From contig NZ_CP075691.1 of assembly GCF_020026305.1 (NCBI RefSeq), positions 1,178,001 to 1,242,000 of the forward strand: a stretch of 64,000 nucleotides of DNA, written 5' to 3'. This document shows positions 42,836-51,900 of this stretch, one piece after another (the stretch's first letter is position 1; each line of letters begins with the position of its first letter). This DNA comes from Streptomyces sp. 135 (GTDB taxonomy: Bacteria; Actinomycetota; Actinomycetes; Streptomycetales; Streptomycetaceae). The position numbers were made by a program, and so were the translations under genes. Under the pieces are notes generated by a model. That model ran no database searches. It saw only the letters and a program-made list of their open reading frames with translations, and was not told where the DNA came from.

Positions 42836-44062
42836 TCAGGGCCGCCCCTTGCAGTCGGGGCCGGGGAGAGGCTCGGCGAAACGTATCCCCACCGCCAGGA
42901 CCATGAGAGCCGCGGTGCAACCGCCCAGCAGCATGACCGCGGACGGAGAGGTGCGGTCCAGGACGGCTCCCCCTACGAGTGCGCCAAGGGAGATCGTCGC
43001 CTGGAAGGAGGCGGTGAACAGGACCGATGCCGCTTCCGGGGCATGCGGCGCGCTCTTGGCGAACCAGGTCTGCGACGCCACCGGTACAGCGCCATACGCG
43101 ACGCCCCACACGACCAGCAGCAATACTGCGCCCGCCTCCCAACGGCCCAACGTCGGAAGCAGGAGGGTCGCCGCGGCGATCAGACCGGCCGCGAGCCCGA
43201 AGACGGTCCGCGGGTACCGGGCCACCCAGGCGCCGCCCAGGAAGTTGCCGAGAATGCCGGCGGCACCGTAGAGCAGCAAGAACGCAGTGACCAGACCGTC
43301 GCCGGCATGGGTGACCTGTTCCAGGAACGGTGTCACGTAGGTGTAGGCACCGAAGTGGGCCAGGACAACCAGGAACGTCAGCAGGAGTGCGAAGCGGGTG
43401 CCGGAGCTGCGGAGCATGCCGCCCAGGACGCTCAGTCGGGTGGCCTGGACCGGGGGAAGCGGCGGCACGAACAAGAGCAGCATGACCAGTACGCCGACCG
43501 CCAGAACTCCCATGAGGGCGAAGGCCGTTCGCCATCCGGCGAGGTCTCCGATGAGCGTACCCATCGGCACGCCGAGGACGGATCCCAGCGGGACGGCAGA
43601 GAAGATCACAGCGGTTGCCCTGCCGACCGAAGCCGGCGGTACCAGTCGTTCCGCCAACCCCGCGCCGATCGACCAGAAGCCGCCGATCGTGATCCCGACC
43701 ATGACGCGGGAGGTCAGTACGAGCCAGTAGTCGGGTGCCGCGGCGGCAAGGAAGTTCGCCAGTGCCAGCAGGAGCATGAAGACGCAGAGCATCAGTCTGC
43801 GATCGAAGCGTGCCGTGGCCGTGGTGACCAGCGGAGCGGCGATCGCCGCGAGGAAGCCGGGCATGGTCATCATCAGCCCGGCCATCCCGTCCGAGACGGT
43901 GAAACTGGTTCCGATCGAGGTCAGCAGACCGATCGGCAGGATCTCGGTGGTGACGATGGCGAAGATTCCCAGCATCACCGAGACCACGGCCGGCCACCCC
44001 GTCAGCGGTGACCGAGAGGATATGAGTTGGCCGTCGACCGAAACGGAGGTGGTTGTCGGCAT
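42836..44062 (-). CDS. MFS transporter (AraJ/Cmr-like DHA1 exporter)
   Basis: The 408-residue protein has about twelve membrane segments. DHA1 hallmarks include IVTTEILPIGLLTSIGTSF in TM1, motif A ARFDRRLMLCVFMLLLALAN and motif C VPLGSVLGVPMGTLIGDLAG in TM5. Relatives export arabinose, chloramphenicol-like drugs or sugars. ATG 44062 is preceded by AGGACGG; longer versions run through the promoter region. No regulator gene is adjacent. Confidence 0.92.
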   Translation of the reverse strand: MPTTTSVSVDGQLISSRSPLTGWPAVVSVMLGIFAIVTTEILPIGLLTSIGTSFTVSDGMAGLMMTMPGFLAAIAAPLVTTATARFDRRLMLCVFMLLLALANFLAAAAPDYWLVLTSRVMVGITIGGFWSIGAGLAERLVPPASVGRATAVIFSAVPLGSVLGVPMGTLIGDLAGWRTAFALMGVLAVGVLVMLLLFVPPLPPVQATRLSVLGGMLRSSGTRFALLLTFLVVLAHFGAYTYVTPFLEQVTHAGDGLVTAFLLLYGAAGILGNFLGGAWVARYPRTVFGLAAGLIAAATLLLPTLGRWEAGAVLLLVVWGVAYGAVPVASQTWFAKSAPHAPEAASVLFTASFQATISLGALVGGAVLDRTSPSAVMLLGGCTAALMVLAVGIRFAEPLPGPDCKGRP

Positions 44063-44267
44063 GGTGTTCCGTCCTGTGAAGGTCAGCGCGTTTTCGCGAT
44101 CAGTCCAGCAGGCCTCATAGAGAGGCGGCTGGCAGATCTGCGACCGCACCCTTGCCCTTGACGGGTGACGTCGCGTTTCCGCCGACAACGGCCCACGCAA
44201 TGAAGTGACGGACACGGCACCCCGTCATTGCCCGTCGCAGCACGCTCCATGGCAGCGGACTGGGTAT

Positions 44268-44738
44268 CTACCAGGCTTGGGCGGCGCTGCGCAGCGCCGT
44301 GTGCGCGTCCCGGCTGCGCTCCCGTCCTGCGTCGAGAGCGGCTTCGACGTCGTCGGTGAACCGCCCGTCCCGTACGTCTCCCAGGGTGATGTCACCCAGG
44401 TCGATGGCCGACCACGCGGCCTCGACCGCGATGGCGGTCAGCTCCGGGTCGGTCACGGTCAGCGCCAGGCGGTCGAAGGCCGCGGTGACGGCCGAGCGGG
44501 CTCGGTACAGGTCGGCCCGGGCTTCCCTGCCCAGGGCTACGCCGTCGCGTAGATCGGCGACCTGGAGCCAGTACTGCTCGCGGAACGCCAGGGCGGCGGC
44601 GAGCAGCTGCGCGGTGGCATCGAGGACCCGCTGGCGGTGCTCGAGGGCACGGGCGCGGCGGTCCGTCCAGTGTGCGGTGAGGCCGGCCAGGGCGGCGCCG
44701 CCCAGTGTGCCGAGCACCGCGATCAGGGTGGACCACAT
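44268..44738 (-). CDS. Single-pass membrane protein of unknown function
   Basis: The 156-residue protein has one N-terminal membrane helix (TLIAVLGTLGGAALAGLTAH, residues 4-23) and a long helical cytoplasmic part rich in Ala, Arg and Asp. ATG 44738 follows GGAGGAGAGG at good spacing, so it is well translated. Similar short-anchor helical proteins occur on Streptomyces plasmids and integrative elements, so it may be of mobile origin. No functional residue is recognised. Confidence 0.8.
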   Translation of the reverse strand: MWSTLIAVLGTLGGAALAGLTAHWTDRRARALEHRQRVLDATAQLLAAALAFREQYWLQVADLRDGVALGREARADLYRARSAVTAAFDRLALTVTDPELTAIAVEAAWSAIDLGDITLGDVRDGRFTDDVEAALDAGRERSRDAHTALRSAAQAW

Positions 44739-44991
44739 CTGCCTCTCCTCCGTTCCGGCTGCGGCGCGTCTGGCCAGGCGCGCGCGAAGATCCGGATCGT
44801 AGCGTCGGAGAGTGTCGCCGAGGGCGGGAACGGCGAGACCCCGCCGCGTCGGGGACGCGCTCGGGGTCGTGGGTGGGCATGTCTTCGCGGATCGTGCTGC
44901 TCCGCGCGGGGCGGTGGCGGATTCGCCGGGGGCACCGCGGCTCTCCCGGTGGGGCGCCGAGGGGCTTCGGCCGCCCCGCGCGGCCCTGGTC

Positions 44992-45069
44992 TCAGGACTG
45001 CGGGCGGCGGCCGTGGTTGGCCGCGTGCTTACGGCGGGACTTCTTCTTGCGGCGTCGCTTCGAGGACAT
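44992..45069 (-). CDS. 25-residue strongly basic protein
   Basis: The frame MSSKRRRKKKSRRK-HAANHGRRPQS is preceded by AGGTGG 6 nt before its ATG. Half of the residues are Lys or Arg. The composition resembles very small ribosome-associated proteins; comparable tiny basic proteins are conserved in Streptomyces. It could bind rRNA or DNA. The call rests on the strong ribosome-binding site and composition. Confidence 0.7.
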   Translation of the reverse strand: MSSKRRRKKKSRRKHAANHGRRPQS

Positions 45070-45286
45070 GGAGCCACCTCTTCCGGATAGGAACGACGGG
45101 TTCCGCCAGAGAGTGGTGGTTCGGGTCGGAACCACCGCTACGGCGGGGACCGCTGAGTCGCTTTCCACCGTTCCATACGGATATGGAGGCGGCGACCCGG
45201 GAGCGGAGGCCGGGGCCGATCACCTGGCGGAGGTGTGCGGTAGCTGACAGTTCCGATTGTCGTACCCATCCCCTAGGCTTGGCGCC

Positions 45287-45466
45287 ATGCCCTTAACCCC
45301 ACCGACCCATGGTTCCGTGCGCTCTTCCGTGGAACTGAACGAGCGCATACGCGGCCTGTGGCTGCGCGCGGGCGGCCGCCTCACGCCCGAACAGCGCAGG
45401 GAGTACGAACAGCTCGTGACGGAGTGGGCGGCGGCGGTCCGTGCCGAGATGGTGAAGGCCGCCTGA
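45287..45466 (+). CDS. 59-residue conserved-type actinomycete protein
   Basis: The protein reads SVELNERIRGLWLRAGGRL followed by TPEQRREYEQLVTEWAAAVR, two amphipathic helices with a short basic linker. There is no Shine-Dalgarno sequence. TAGGCT (45274-45279) lies 7 nt before ATG 45287, with TTCCGA 17 bp further up, so transcription probably starts at the ATG (leaderless). Function unknown. A terminator hairpin follows. Confidence 0.7.
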   Translation: MPLTPPTHGSVRSSVELNERIRGLWLRAGGRLTPEQRREYEQLVTEWAAAVRAEMVKAA

Positions 45467-45525
45467 CGCGCGGCGCTGCCGGCCGACCGGCCGGGGGAAC
45501 GCAAGAGTCACGCCTGCCGGGCCAC

Positions 45526-45553
45526 GGTCCGCTCCCGGCGGTGGGAGCGGACC
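45526..45553. terminator. Bidirectional hairpin terminator
   Basis: GGTCCGCTCCC (45526-45536) and GGGAGCGGACC (45543-45553) are perfect 11-bp arms with a 6-nt loop. It lies between two convergent small genes and can stop both transcripts. Confidence 0.85.
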
Positions 45554-45564
45554 GCCGACCGGCG

Positions 45565-45708
45565 TCACCGTCGGCGCAGGCCGCCCAGGAACCGCTGGGC
45601 CTGGGCCCGTCGCCGCGGATCGGCGGAGGCGCGGCGCACCTGTGCGACGGTGCGTCGGCCCTGAGGGCTCTGGACGAACTGCTTGATCTTCGTCATCAGT
45701 CCTGGCAT
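45565..45708 (-). CDS. 47-residue basic protein
   Basis: ATG 45708 follows GGAG. The protein reads MPGLMTKIKQFVQSPQGRR, then TVAQVRRASADPRRRAQAQ and ends FLGGLRRR. It is helical and Arg-rich, with a net charge of about +12. It could be nucleic-acid associated. Family not recognised. Confidence 0.7.
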   Translation of the reverse strand: MPGLMTKIKQFVQSPQGRRTVAQVRRASADPRRRAQAQRFLGGLRRR

Positions 45709-45902
45709 GTCGTTCTCCTATGACGCGAGTAGCGAGCGGTCCGTGCACCCTCCGTGTACCCGCTGAAGCGCCGTACGGACATGGTCGAAGGGACAGTTCT
45801 GCCACGACCACGTTTTCGCCGCCCCGCCACCTCGCCGCCCCGCCGGCTCTTCCTTCCTGCACACCCCTTGGCGCGGCACCTCCCGTGCCCAACACTGAGC
45901 CG

Positions 45903-46400
45903 ATGACGCAGCGCGTGGAACTGGCCGCCGTGATCGACCGGTTGGCCATCGATGCCCTCATCACCGAGTACGCGGTGACCGTCGACGACGGTGACTGGGA
46001 CGCCTACCAGCAGTTGTTCGCCCCTGGAGGGCGCGCCGACTACCGCTCCGCCGGCGGCATCGAGGGAGACGCCGCCGAGGTGGCCGCCTGGCTGACCGAG
46101 ACGATGCGGATGTTCCCGATGCGCCAGCACCTGATCGTCAACCGCCGACTGGAGTTCGGCACGCTGGACCAGGACATCGGTGACTCCGCGCGCGTACGGG
46201 CCGACTATGTGAACCCCATGCGGTTCGCGGCCCCTCCGGGAGGCACCAAGTCTTCCTCCGCGCCCGACTTCGTCTGCGGCGGGCGGTACGCCTTCGCGCT
46301 GCTGCGTACGCACGGCGGCTGGCGGCTGCGCGAGGTGGCGGTGCGGGAGAAGTGGCGCCGTGTCGGCGACCAACCGCGCGCGACGCCCGCCAAGGACTGA
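45903..46400 (+). CDS. SnoaL-like/NTF2-fold protein
   Basis: The 165-residue protein has the cone-shaped NTF2-like fold: AAVIDRLAIDALITEYAVTV, DDGDWDAYQQLFAPGGRADY, RQHLIVNRRLEFG and a C-terminal GGWRLREVAVREKWR. Related proteins are hydroxylating dioxygenase small subunits, dehydratases or ketosteroid-isomerase-like enzymes. Typical catalytic residues could not be fixed. ATG 45903 has no strong ribosome-binding site. It is isolated from any obvious pathway genes. Confidence 0.85.
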   Translation: MTQRVELAAVIDRLAIDALITEYAVTVDDGDWDAYQQLFAPGGRADYRSAGGIEGDAAEVAAWLTETMRMFPMRQHLIVNRRLEFGTLDQDIGDSARVRADYVNPMRFAAPPGGTKSSSAPDFVCGGRYAFALLRTHGGWRLREVAVREKWRRVGDQPRATPAKD

Positions 46401-46541
46401 CGCCGAGCGCCCCCCCCTGCGCACCCCCGGCCGCCCCCAGTCTCTGCTCGCGCCATCCGAACAAATGCCCACTGTTCTAGATCGTCGGCGGCGCGCACAC
46501 TGGGTACACGTCCGGGCGTCGGGGATCTAGGGAGGCGCTGC

Positions 46542-48263
46542 ATGGATCAGTTCGGCGACGACCGGCGGTGGCGGCTTCGGGCCCGCGCCGAGCGGCTGCT
46601 CGCGTCACGGCGCCGGCGGGGCGGAATCGCCGTCTTGGCCGGGGCGCTGCCCGCCCTCGCGTTCCCCGCGCCGTCGCTGTGGTGGTTCGCGTACGTGGCG
46701 CTGGTCCCCTGGATGCTCCTGGCCCGCACGGCCCCGACCGGGCGGCGGGCCATGGTAGACGGCTGGCTCGGCGGCCTCGGCTTCATGGTCGCCGTACACC
46801 ACTGGCTGCTGCCGAGCCTGCATGTGTTCACGATCGTCATAGCCGCGCTGCTCGGCCTGTTGTGGGCGCCCTGGGGCTGGCTGGTGCGGCGGCTACTCGG
46901 CGGCATACCGACGCCGGGGCGCGCGGTGGTCGCGCTGGTGGCCCTCCCCTCGGGCTGGCTGATGGTCGAACTGGTCAGGTCGTGGGAGGGGTTGGGTGGC
47001 CCCTGGGGTCTGCTCGGCTCCAGCCAGTGGCAGCTGACCCCGGCCCTGCGGCTCGCCTCCGTGGGCGGCGTCTGGCTGGTCAGCGCGCTGGTGGTGGCCG
47101 TCAACGTGGGGTTCGCGCTGCTGATCGTCGCCTGGGCCCGGGGCAGGGGGCTCGCGGGGGCCCCGAAGCCCGCCTCCCCGGCGATGATCCCGAAGCCGGC
47201 CTCCCGCCCGGTGTCCGTGAAACCCGCCTCCCCCACGGCCCCCACCCCCGCCGGGCTCGTCACGCCCGCCCTCGCCGGGCTCGCCACCATCGCCGTCGTC
47301 ACCGCCGCGGTCTCGGCCTGGGCCCCACGGCCGGAAGCGGCGGGGCAGATCCGGGTCGCCGTCGTGCAGCCCGGGGTCATCAACGGCATCGCGGGCCCCG
47401 AGAAGCGGTTCGCTCGCGAGGAGGAGCTGACCCGCTCCCTCGCCGGGCGGGACTTGGACCTGGTCGTTTGGGGCGAGAGCAGCGTCGGCTTCGATCTGGC
47501 GGACCGGCCCGACGTGGCCCGCCGCATCGCCGCGCTCTCCCGCGACGTCGGCGCCGACATCCTGGTGAACGTCGACGCGCGCCGCTCCGACCGGCCCGGC
47601 ATCTTCAAGAGCTCCGTGCTCGTCGGCCCGGACGGGCCGACCGGTGACCGCTACGACAAGATGCGGCTCGTGCCCTTCGGGGAGTACATACCGGCGCGCT
47701 CCCTCCTCGGCTGGGCGACCTCCGTCGGCAAGGCCGCGGGCGAGGACCGCAGGCGCGGCGACCGCCAGGTGGTGATGGACGCCGGGCACGGCCTGCGGGT
47801 GGGGCCGCTGGTCTGCTTCGAGTCGGCGTTCCCCGACATGAGCAGGCAGCTCACCCGGGACGGCGCCCGACTGCTGATCGCCCAGTCCGCCACGTCGTCG
47901 TTCCAGGCCAGCTGGGCGCCCGAGCAGCACGCCTCGCTCGCGGCGGTGCGCGCCGCCGAGACGGGCCGCCCCATGGTGCACGCCACCCTCACCGGCGTCT
48001 CCGCGGTGCACGCCGCGGACGGTTCACGCGTCGGGGAACCGCTCGGCACCTCCGCGAGCGCCGCCGCGGTCTACGACATACCGCTGGCCGAGGGCGTCAC
48101 CGCGTACGTACGGTGGGGCGACTGGCCGGTGCACGGCGCGCTCCTGGTGCTCGCGGCGCTCTGCGCGGCCGAGGGCGCGCGCGCCCTCAGGCGCCCTGTC
48201 CCTGAGCGGCGAGGACCACGCGCTCGCACAGTTCATGGGTCGCCAGCGCATCCCGGGCGCTGA
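46542..48263 (+). CDS. lnt: Apolipoprotein N-acyltransferase
   Basis: The 573-residue protein has an N-terminal block of about eight membrane segments and a C-terminal nitrilase-like domain that adds the third acyl chain to lipoproteins. The catalytic triad is present: Glu in VVWGESSVGF (about residue 310), Lys in YDKMRLVPFGEY (about 373) and Cys in PLVCFESAFPD (about 425). A repetitive linker (PKPAS, PASP units, about residues 205-235) separates the two halves. Actinomycetes usually have one or two Lnt paralogues. ATG 46542 is preceded by GGGAGG. The 3' end overlaps the convergent oxidoreductase gene by 77 bp. Confidence 0.94.
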   Translation: MDQFGDDRRWRLRARAERLLASRRRRGGIAVLAGALPALAFPAPSLWWFAYVALVPWMLLARTAPTGRRAMVDGWLGGLGFMVAVHHWLLPSLHVFTIVIAALLGLLWAPWGWLVRRLLGGIPTPGRAVVALVALPSGWLMVELVRSWEGLGGPWGLLGSSQWQLTPALRLASVGGVWLVSALVVAVNVGFALLIVAWARGRGLAGAPKPASPAMIPKPASRPVSVKPASPTAPTPAGLVTPALAGLATIAVVTAAVSAWAPRPEAAGQIRVAVVQPGVINGIAGPEKRFAREEELTRSLAGRDLDLVVWGESSVGFDLADRPDVARRIAALSRDVGADILVNVDARRSDRPGIFKSSVLVGPDGPTGDRYDKMRLVPFGEYIPARSLLGWATSVGKAAGEDRRRGDRQVVMDAGHGLRVGPLVCFESAFPDMSRQLTRDGARLLIAQSATSSFQASWAPEQHASLAAVRAAETGRPMVHATLTGVSAVHAADGSRVGEPLGTSASAAAVYDIPLAEGVTAYVRWGDWPVHGALLVLAALCAAEGARALRRPVPERRGPRARTVHGSPAHPGR

Positions 48264-49095
48264 GGACCTGGCCCGCGCGCACGGCGTCGAGGAAGGCGAG
48301 GACGACCTGCTCGATGCCGCGCTGCCTGGCCACCGGCACCCAGTCGCCGCGCCGCCGCACGGTGGGCTGCCCCTTGTGGTCGATGACGTCGGCGAGGTTG
48401 ACCACCTGCCGCTTGCTGTCCTGCCCGGAGACCTCGAGGATCTCCTCCGTCGAACCGCTGAGCCGGTTCATCACACCGATCGCCGTGAAGCCGTCGCCGG
48501 CCAGTTGCAGCACGACGTGCTCCATGAGCCCGTCGACGACCCGGGCGCGCACGCCCACGTCGTCGACCGGCCCGGGCACCAGGAAGCGCAGCGTGTCCAC
48601 GACATGGATGAAGTCGTCGAGCACGAGCGTGCGCGGGTCCTCGGGCAGCCCGACGCGGTTCTTCTGCATCAGGATCAGGTCGCGCGGGTGGTCGGCGCAC
48701 TGGGCGTAACCGGGCGCGTAGCGGCGGTTGAAGCCGACGGCGAGGCTGACGCCACGGTTCTCGGCGAGGCGCACGAGGCGCTCGGAGTCGGCGAGTTCGT
48801 AGGCGAGGGGCTTGTCGACGTACGTCGGTACGCCCGCCTCGATGAGCCGCGTGACGATCTCGGGGTGCACGGCGGTCGGCGCGTGCACGAAGGCGGCGTC
48901 GAGGCCCTGGGCGAGCAGCGCGTCCAGCTCGGTGTGGCAGTGGGCGTCCGGGACGTGGTGGACGCCGGCGACGCGGGCGAGCGTCGCGGGCGTGCGGGTC
49001 TGGAGGTGCAGCTCGACCCCGGGCTGGGCGGTGAGGACGGGCAGATACGCCTTCTGCGCGATGTCACCCAGCCCGATGCAGCCGATCTTCACCAT
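48187..49095 (-). CDS. Gfo/Idh/MocA family oxidoreductase
   Basis: The 302-residue protein has a Rossmann domain with GCIGLGDIAQKAYLPVL (residues 5-21) and the family motif VDKPLAYEL, where the Lys of DKP is catalytic. FVHAPTAVHPE and VGFNRRYAP are typical. These NAD(P)-dependent enzymes act on sugars, inositols or biliverdin-like compounds. ATG 49095 fits the nucleotide-binding motif; longer starts are GC-rich noise. The gene stands alone. Confidence 0.92.
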   Translation of the reverse strand: MVKIGCIGLGDIAQKAYLPVLTAQPGVELHLQTRTPATLARVAGVHHVPDAHCHTELDALLAQGLDAAFVHAPTAVHPEIVTRLIEAGVPTYVDKPLAYELADSERLVRLAENRGVSLAVGFNRRYAPGYAQCADHPRDLILMQKNRVGLPEDPRTLVLDDFIHVVDTLRFLVPGPVDDVGVRARVVDGLMEHVVLQLAGDGFTAIGVMNRLSGSTEEILEVSGQDSKRQVVNLADVIDHKGQPTVRRRGDWVPVARQRGIEQVVLAFLDAVRAGQVLSARDALATHELCERVVLAAQGQGA

Positions 49096-49597
49096 GGTCT
49101 CCCTCACGTCTCCCTCACCTCTGCCGCCGGCCTGCCGCGGGTCTACCGCCGACCTACCGCCGTGCCGAGCTCGCGCCCCGTGCCCCGCGCCGTCCGCGCA
49201 AGGCCCCTGTCGTCGTTCCCGCAGCATACGGGGCCTGCGGCGGTCACCGACCGGCGATGGCGGCGAGGCCTCGCAGGATGAGGTCCGGGCCGAGCCGCGG
49301 GTGGCGTGGAGATGAGGGCGTCACGTACGGCGATGGGCGGGGGCTCGTGGCGGATCGTAAAAGGGGCAGTCAACCGGGAGGCACGCGGCCCGTCCGACAC
49401 CGCCCGTGGCACGGGGGAGCCGCGCCGAGGGCGGCTGGGCCCGCCGCGAAGTCGCCGCCGGGCGCCCGGTGATGTGGCGCGCGGCCCCGGGCAGAGGCCC
49501 GACCCACGCGTCCGCACGACGCGCCCCGTCACCCATGCGGGGCATCCTCTCCCGCGTTTCGGCCCCAAGGGGCGCCCGCACACGGAGAGTTGTGCGG
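49096..49597. other. 500-bp intergenic segment with a possible gene-end relic
   Basis: The minus strand around 49246-49302 reads HPRLGPDLILRGLAAIAGR followed by a stop, resembling the C-terminus of a TetR-type regulator. About 60 bp further right another frame reads FTIRHEPPPIAVRDALIS. The two are out of frame, so at most a relic remains. Confidence 0.35.
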
Positions 49598-50061
49598 ATG
49601 CACAGATCGACGACCACCACCGCCACCGCGCTCCTCGTCTCCGTGGCCGTCTCGGCCACCGCCTCCGGCTGCGTGAGCGTCGAGCGGCCGCCCCGGTCCG
49701 CCCCCGCCGCGACCACCGCAGCGCCTGCCGCGCCCCGCACGGACGGGAGAAGCAGGCCGCAGATCGAGCAGGCTCCCGCCCGCGAGGCGCTGGTGACCGC
49801 GGGCCCGCCCGCAGCCCCGCTTCCCGGAGGCCCGCCGCCGTCGCCCGCACCTACGCACCGGCGCCCCGCCCCGAGCAGCCGCAACCGCAGCCACCGCCGG
49901 TGCGCAGGCCCCCGCCGCCCGGCCCGACGCGGGCGCCACCGACCCGCCCGTCCCTGCCGCCGCCGCCCGCCACGGACGTCTGCGCGCTCGGCGAGGCCTA
50001 CGGCGGCTGGCGGCCGGGCAGCCCCGAGTCGGACATCTGCCGGAACGTGTACGGGCGTTGA
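49598..50061 (+). pseudogene. Lipoprotein gene with an apparent frameshift
   Basis: ATG 49598 (GGAGAG upstream) opens a lipoprotein: a signal peptide with lipobox TASGC, then a Pro/Ala-rich linker. In a different frame the sequence continues as TYAPAPRPEQPQPQPPPVRR and ends DVCALGEAYGGWRPGSPESD-ICRNVYG, a Cys-paired C-terminus typical of a complete Streptomyces lipoprotein. The first frame itself runs on to 50215 as unlikely sequence. A one-base indel near 49800-49850, in a GC-rich proline stretch, explains both. It could also be a sequencing error. Confidence 0.6.
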
Positions 50062-50252
50062 TGCGTACGAGCGTGGCTGCGCACGGGCGTTGACGTGGAC
50101 GGGCGTCGAGTCGGGACAAAGCCCCCGGCCCGTGCGCGGCGGCTCCGGGAGTCCCGGGCCGGACACGCGGCGGCGACACCCCCGTGTCCGCCGCTGCGCG
50201 CCCGCGATCCCGTGAACCCCCGAAGCCGCCCGCCCTCCCGGCCTCACCCCCG

Positions 50253-50741
50253 TCACTCCTCCTCGCTGCCCTCCCCCACCTCCCGCTCCAGCCTCGCGAT
50301 GGCCGCCTTGATGCCGTTTCCGTATCCGTCGTCCTCCAGCGCGCCGACCGCGCCGCGGGCCCGGCGCAGATGGCTGCGGGCCGCTTCGGGGCGGCCGAGC
50401 TTCAAGTAGTCCGCCGCGAGGTTGAGGTGCAGGGACGGGTAGAAGCCGCGCACCGCGAGCGACTGGTGGTGTTCGGCCACGCGGGCGTCCGTGAGCTCGT
50501 CCGCCGCCGACAACGCCCGCAGGTCCCAGGCCAGTTCCGCGGAGGGGTCCTCCTGCGTGTCCGCCATGTAGTGCGCGAGGGTGCACCGGTGCAGCGGGTC
50601 GCCGTCCTCGCCGATCTCCCCCCACAGACCGAGGAAGCGGCCCTGCGCCTCCTCGCGGTCGCCGCCGTGATGCAACATGACCGCCTGCCCGATCCGCGTC
50701 ATCATCGCGTCTTCCGCCGTCTGCTCCTGTTGCTCCGTCAC
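50253..50741 (-). CDS. TPR-like helical repeat protein
   Basis: The 162-residue protein is all-helical, with alternating short helices such as DAMMTRIGQAVMLHHGGDRE, CTLAHYMADTQEDPSAELAW and YPSLHLNLAADYLKLGRPEA, which match tetratricopeptide-type repeats. It probably mediates protein contacts in the cytoplasm. GTG 50741 is chosen because GGAGG lies 5 nt upstream. Similar proteins are common and uncharacterised in Streptomyces. Confidence 0.82.
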   Translation of the reverse strand: MTEQQEQTAEDAMMTRIGQAVMLHHGGDREEAQGRFLGLWGEIGEDGDPLHRCTLAHYMADTQEDPSAELAWDLRALSAADELTDARVAEHHQSLAVRGFYPSLHLNLAADYLKLGRPEAARSHLRRARGAVGALEDDGYGNGIKAAIARLEREVGEGSEEE

Positions 50742-50839
50742 CGGGTCCTCCGTGGTCGTGCGGCCATCGCCCCCATCCCTCACGACGCTAGCGGCCACCA
50801 CTGACAATCGCGGTCAGGCACGTTCGGCGAAGGCGGCGC

Positions 50840-51802
50840 TCACGCGTACCGCTGGGCCAGCCCGGTGACGCTTCTGGCCACCTCGGCGCGGAGCCCGGGC
50901 GGCCCGAGCACCTCCGCCTCCAGGCCGAGCCGGAGGATGTCGCTCACGGCCACCGGCAGCTCCTCCACTTCGAGGTCGACCTCCGCCCAGCCCTCCGCGT
51001 CGGCCTCACCCGCGCCCTCCACGGCCCGCGCCCCCGCCGCGCCGAACATCGCGGGCAGCAGCCTCAGCCCCGATCGGGAGACCCTCAGCCGCGCGGTGCT
51101 CCGCAGCACCCGCGCCTCCAGGCCACGCGAGGCCTCGTCCCAGTACGCCGCCAGGTCGAACCCGGCGGGGCGCACGCAGGGCTCCTCCGTCACCGTCACC
51201 GTCAGGAACCGCGAGACCCGATACGTACGTACGTTGTCGTCGGCGCACGCCACGAGGTACCAGTTGCCCGCCTTGAGCACCAGCCCCAAGGGGTGCAGTT
51301 CCCGGTCGACCTGACCGCCCCAGCGCCGGTAGCGCGCCGTCAACACCCGCTCGCGCCACACGGCTTCGGCGATCACGGCGAGCTGCGGCGCCGGCTCGGC
51401 CGTGCGGAACCACGCCGCCGCGTCGAGATGGAATCGCTCCTGGATGCGCCGCGACCGCTCCCCGAGGCCCGTGGGCAGCGCGGCGGTCAACTTCAGCTGA
51501 GCGGTGGCCAGTTCCGCGCCGAGGCCGAGGTCGGCCGCGGCCCCCGGCATGCCGGCGAGGGCGAGGGAGTCGGCCTCGTCGTCGGTGAGGCCCGTCAGCC
51601 GGGTGCGGTAGCCGTCGAGCAGCCGGAAGCCGCCCGCCGGGCCCCGCTCGGCGTAGACCGGCACCCCGGATGCGGCGAGCGCCTCGGCGTCCCGGTAGAC
51701 GGTCCTGACCGAGACCTCAAGCTCCTCGGCGAGTTCGGGCGCGGTCATGCGCCCGCGGTTCTGGAGCAGCAGGAGGAGGGCGAGAAGGCGGTCGGCGCGC
51801 AT
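50840..51802 (-). CDS. YafY-type regulator (HTH_11 and WYL domains)
   Basis: The 320-residue protein has an N-terminal helix-turn-helix (MTAPELAEELEVSVRTVYRD, residues 19-38) and a WYL domain (about residues 140-220, KAGNWYLVACADDNVRTYRV). WYL regulators sense nucleic acid ligands or small molecules. A perfect 25-bp palindrome starts 18 bp upstream, so it almost certainly controls itself and the divergent DUF3224 gene. ATG 51802. Confidence 0.93.
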   Translation of the reverse strand: MRADRLLALLLLLQNRGRMTAPELAEELEVSVRTVYRDAEALAASGVPVYAERGPAGGFRLLDGYRTRLTGLTDDEADSLALAGMPGAAADLGLGAELATAQLKLTAALPTGLGERSRRIQERFHLDAAAWFRTAEPAPQLAVIAEAVWRERVLTARYRRWGGQVDRELHPLGLVLKAGNWYLVACADDNVRTYRVSRFLTVTVTEEPCVRPAGFDLAAYWDEASRGLEARVLRSTARLRVSRSGLRLLPAMFGAAGARAVEGAGEADAEGWAEVDLEVEELPVAVSDILRLGLEAEVLGPPGLRAEVARSVTGLAQRYA

Positions 51803-51820
51803 GGCCCCCAGTCTGCCCCG

Positions 51821-51845
51821 GTACCTGACAGAAGGTGTCAGGTAC
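51821..51845. promoter_or_regulatory. Perfect palindromic operator of the WYL regulator
   Basis: GTACCTGACA (51821-51830) and TGTCAGGTAC (51836-51845) are perfect 10-bp arms around GAAGG. It lies between the divergent WYL regulator and DUF3224 genes. Confidence 0.85.
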
Positions 51846-51900
51846 GCACGGCAGAGTCCTCCTCACGGCGACACAACTGATCGTTTCCAGGAGGATCCAC

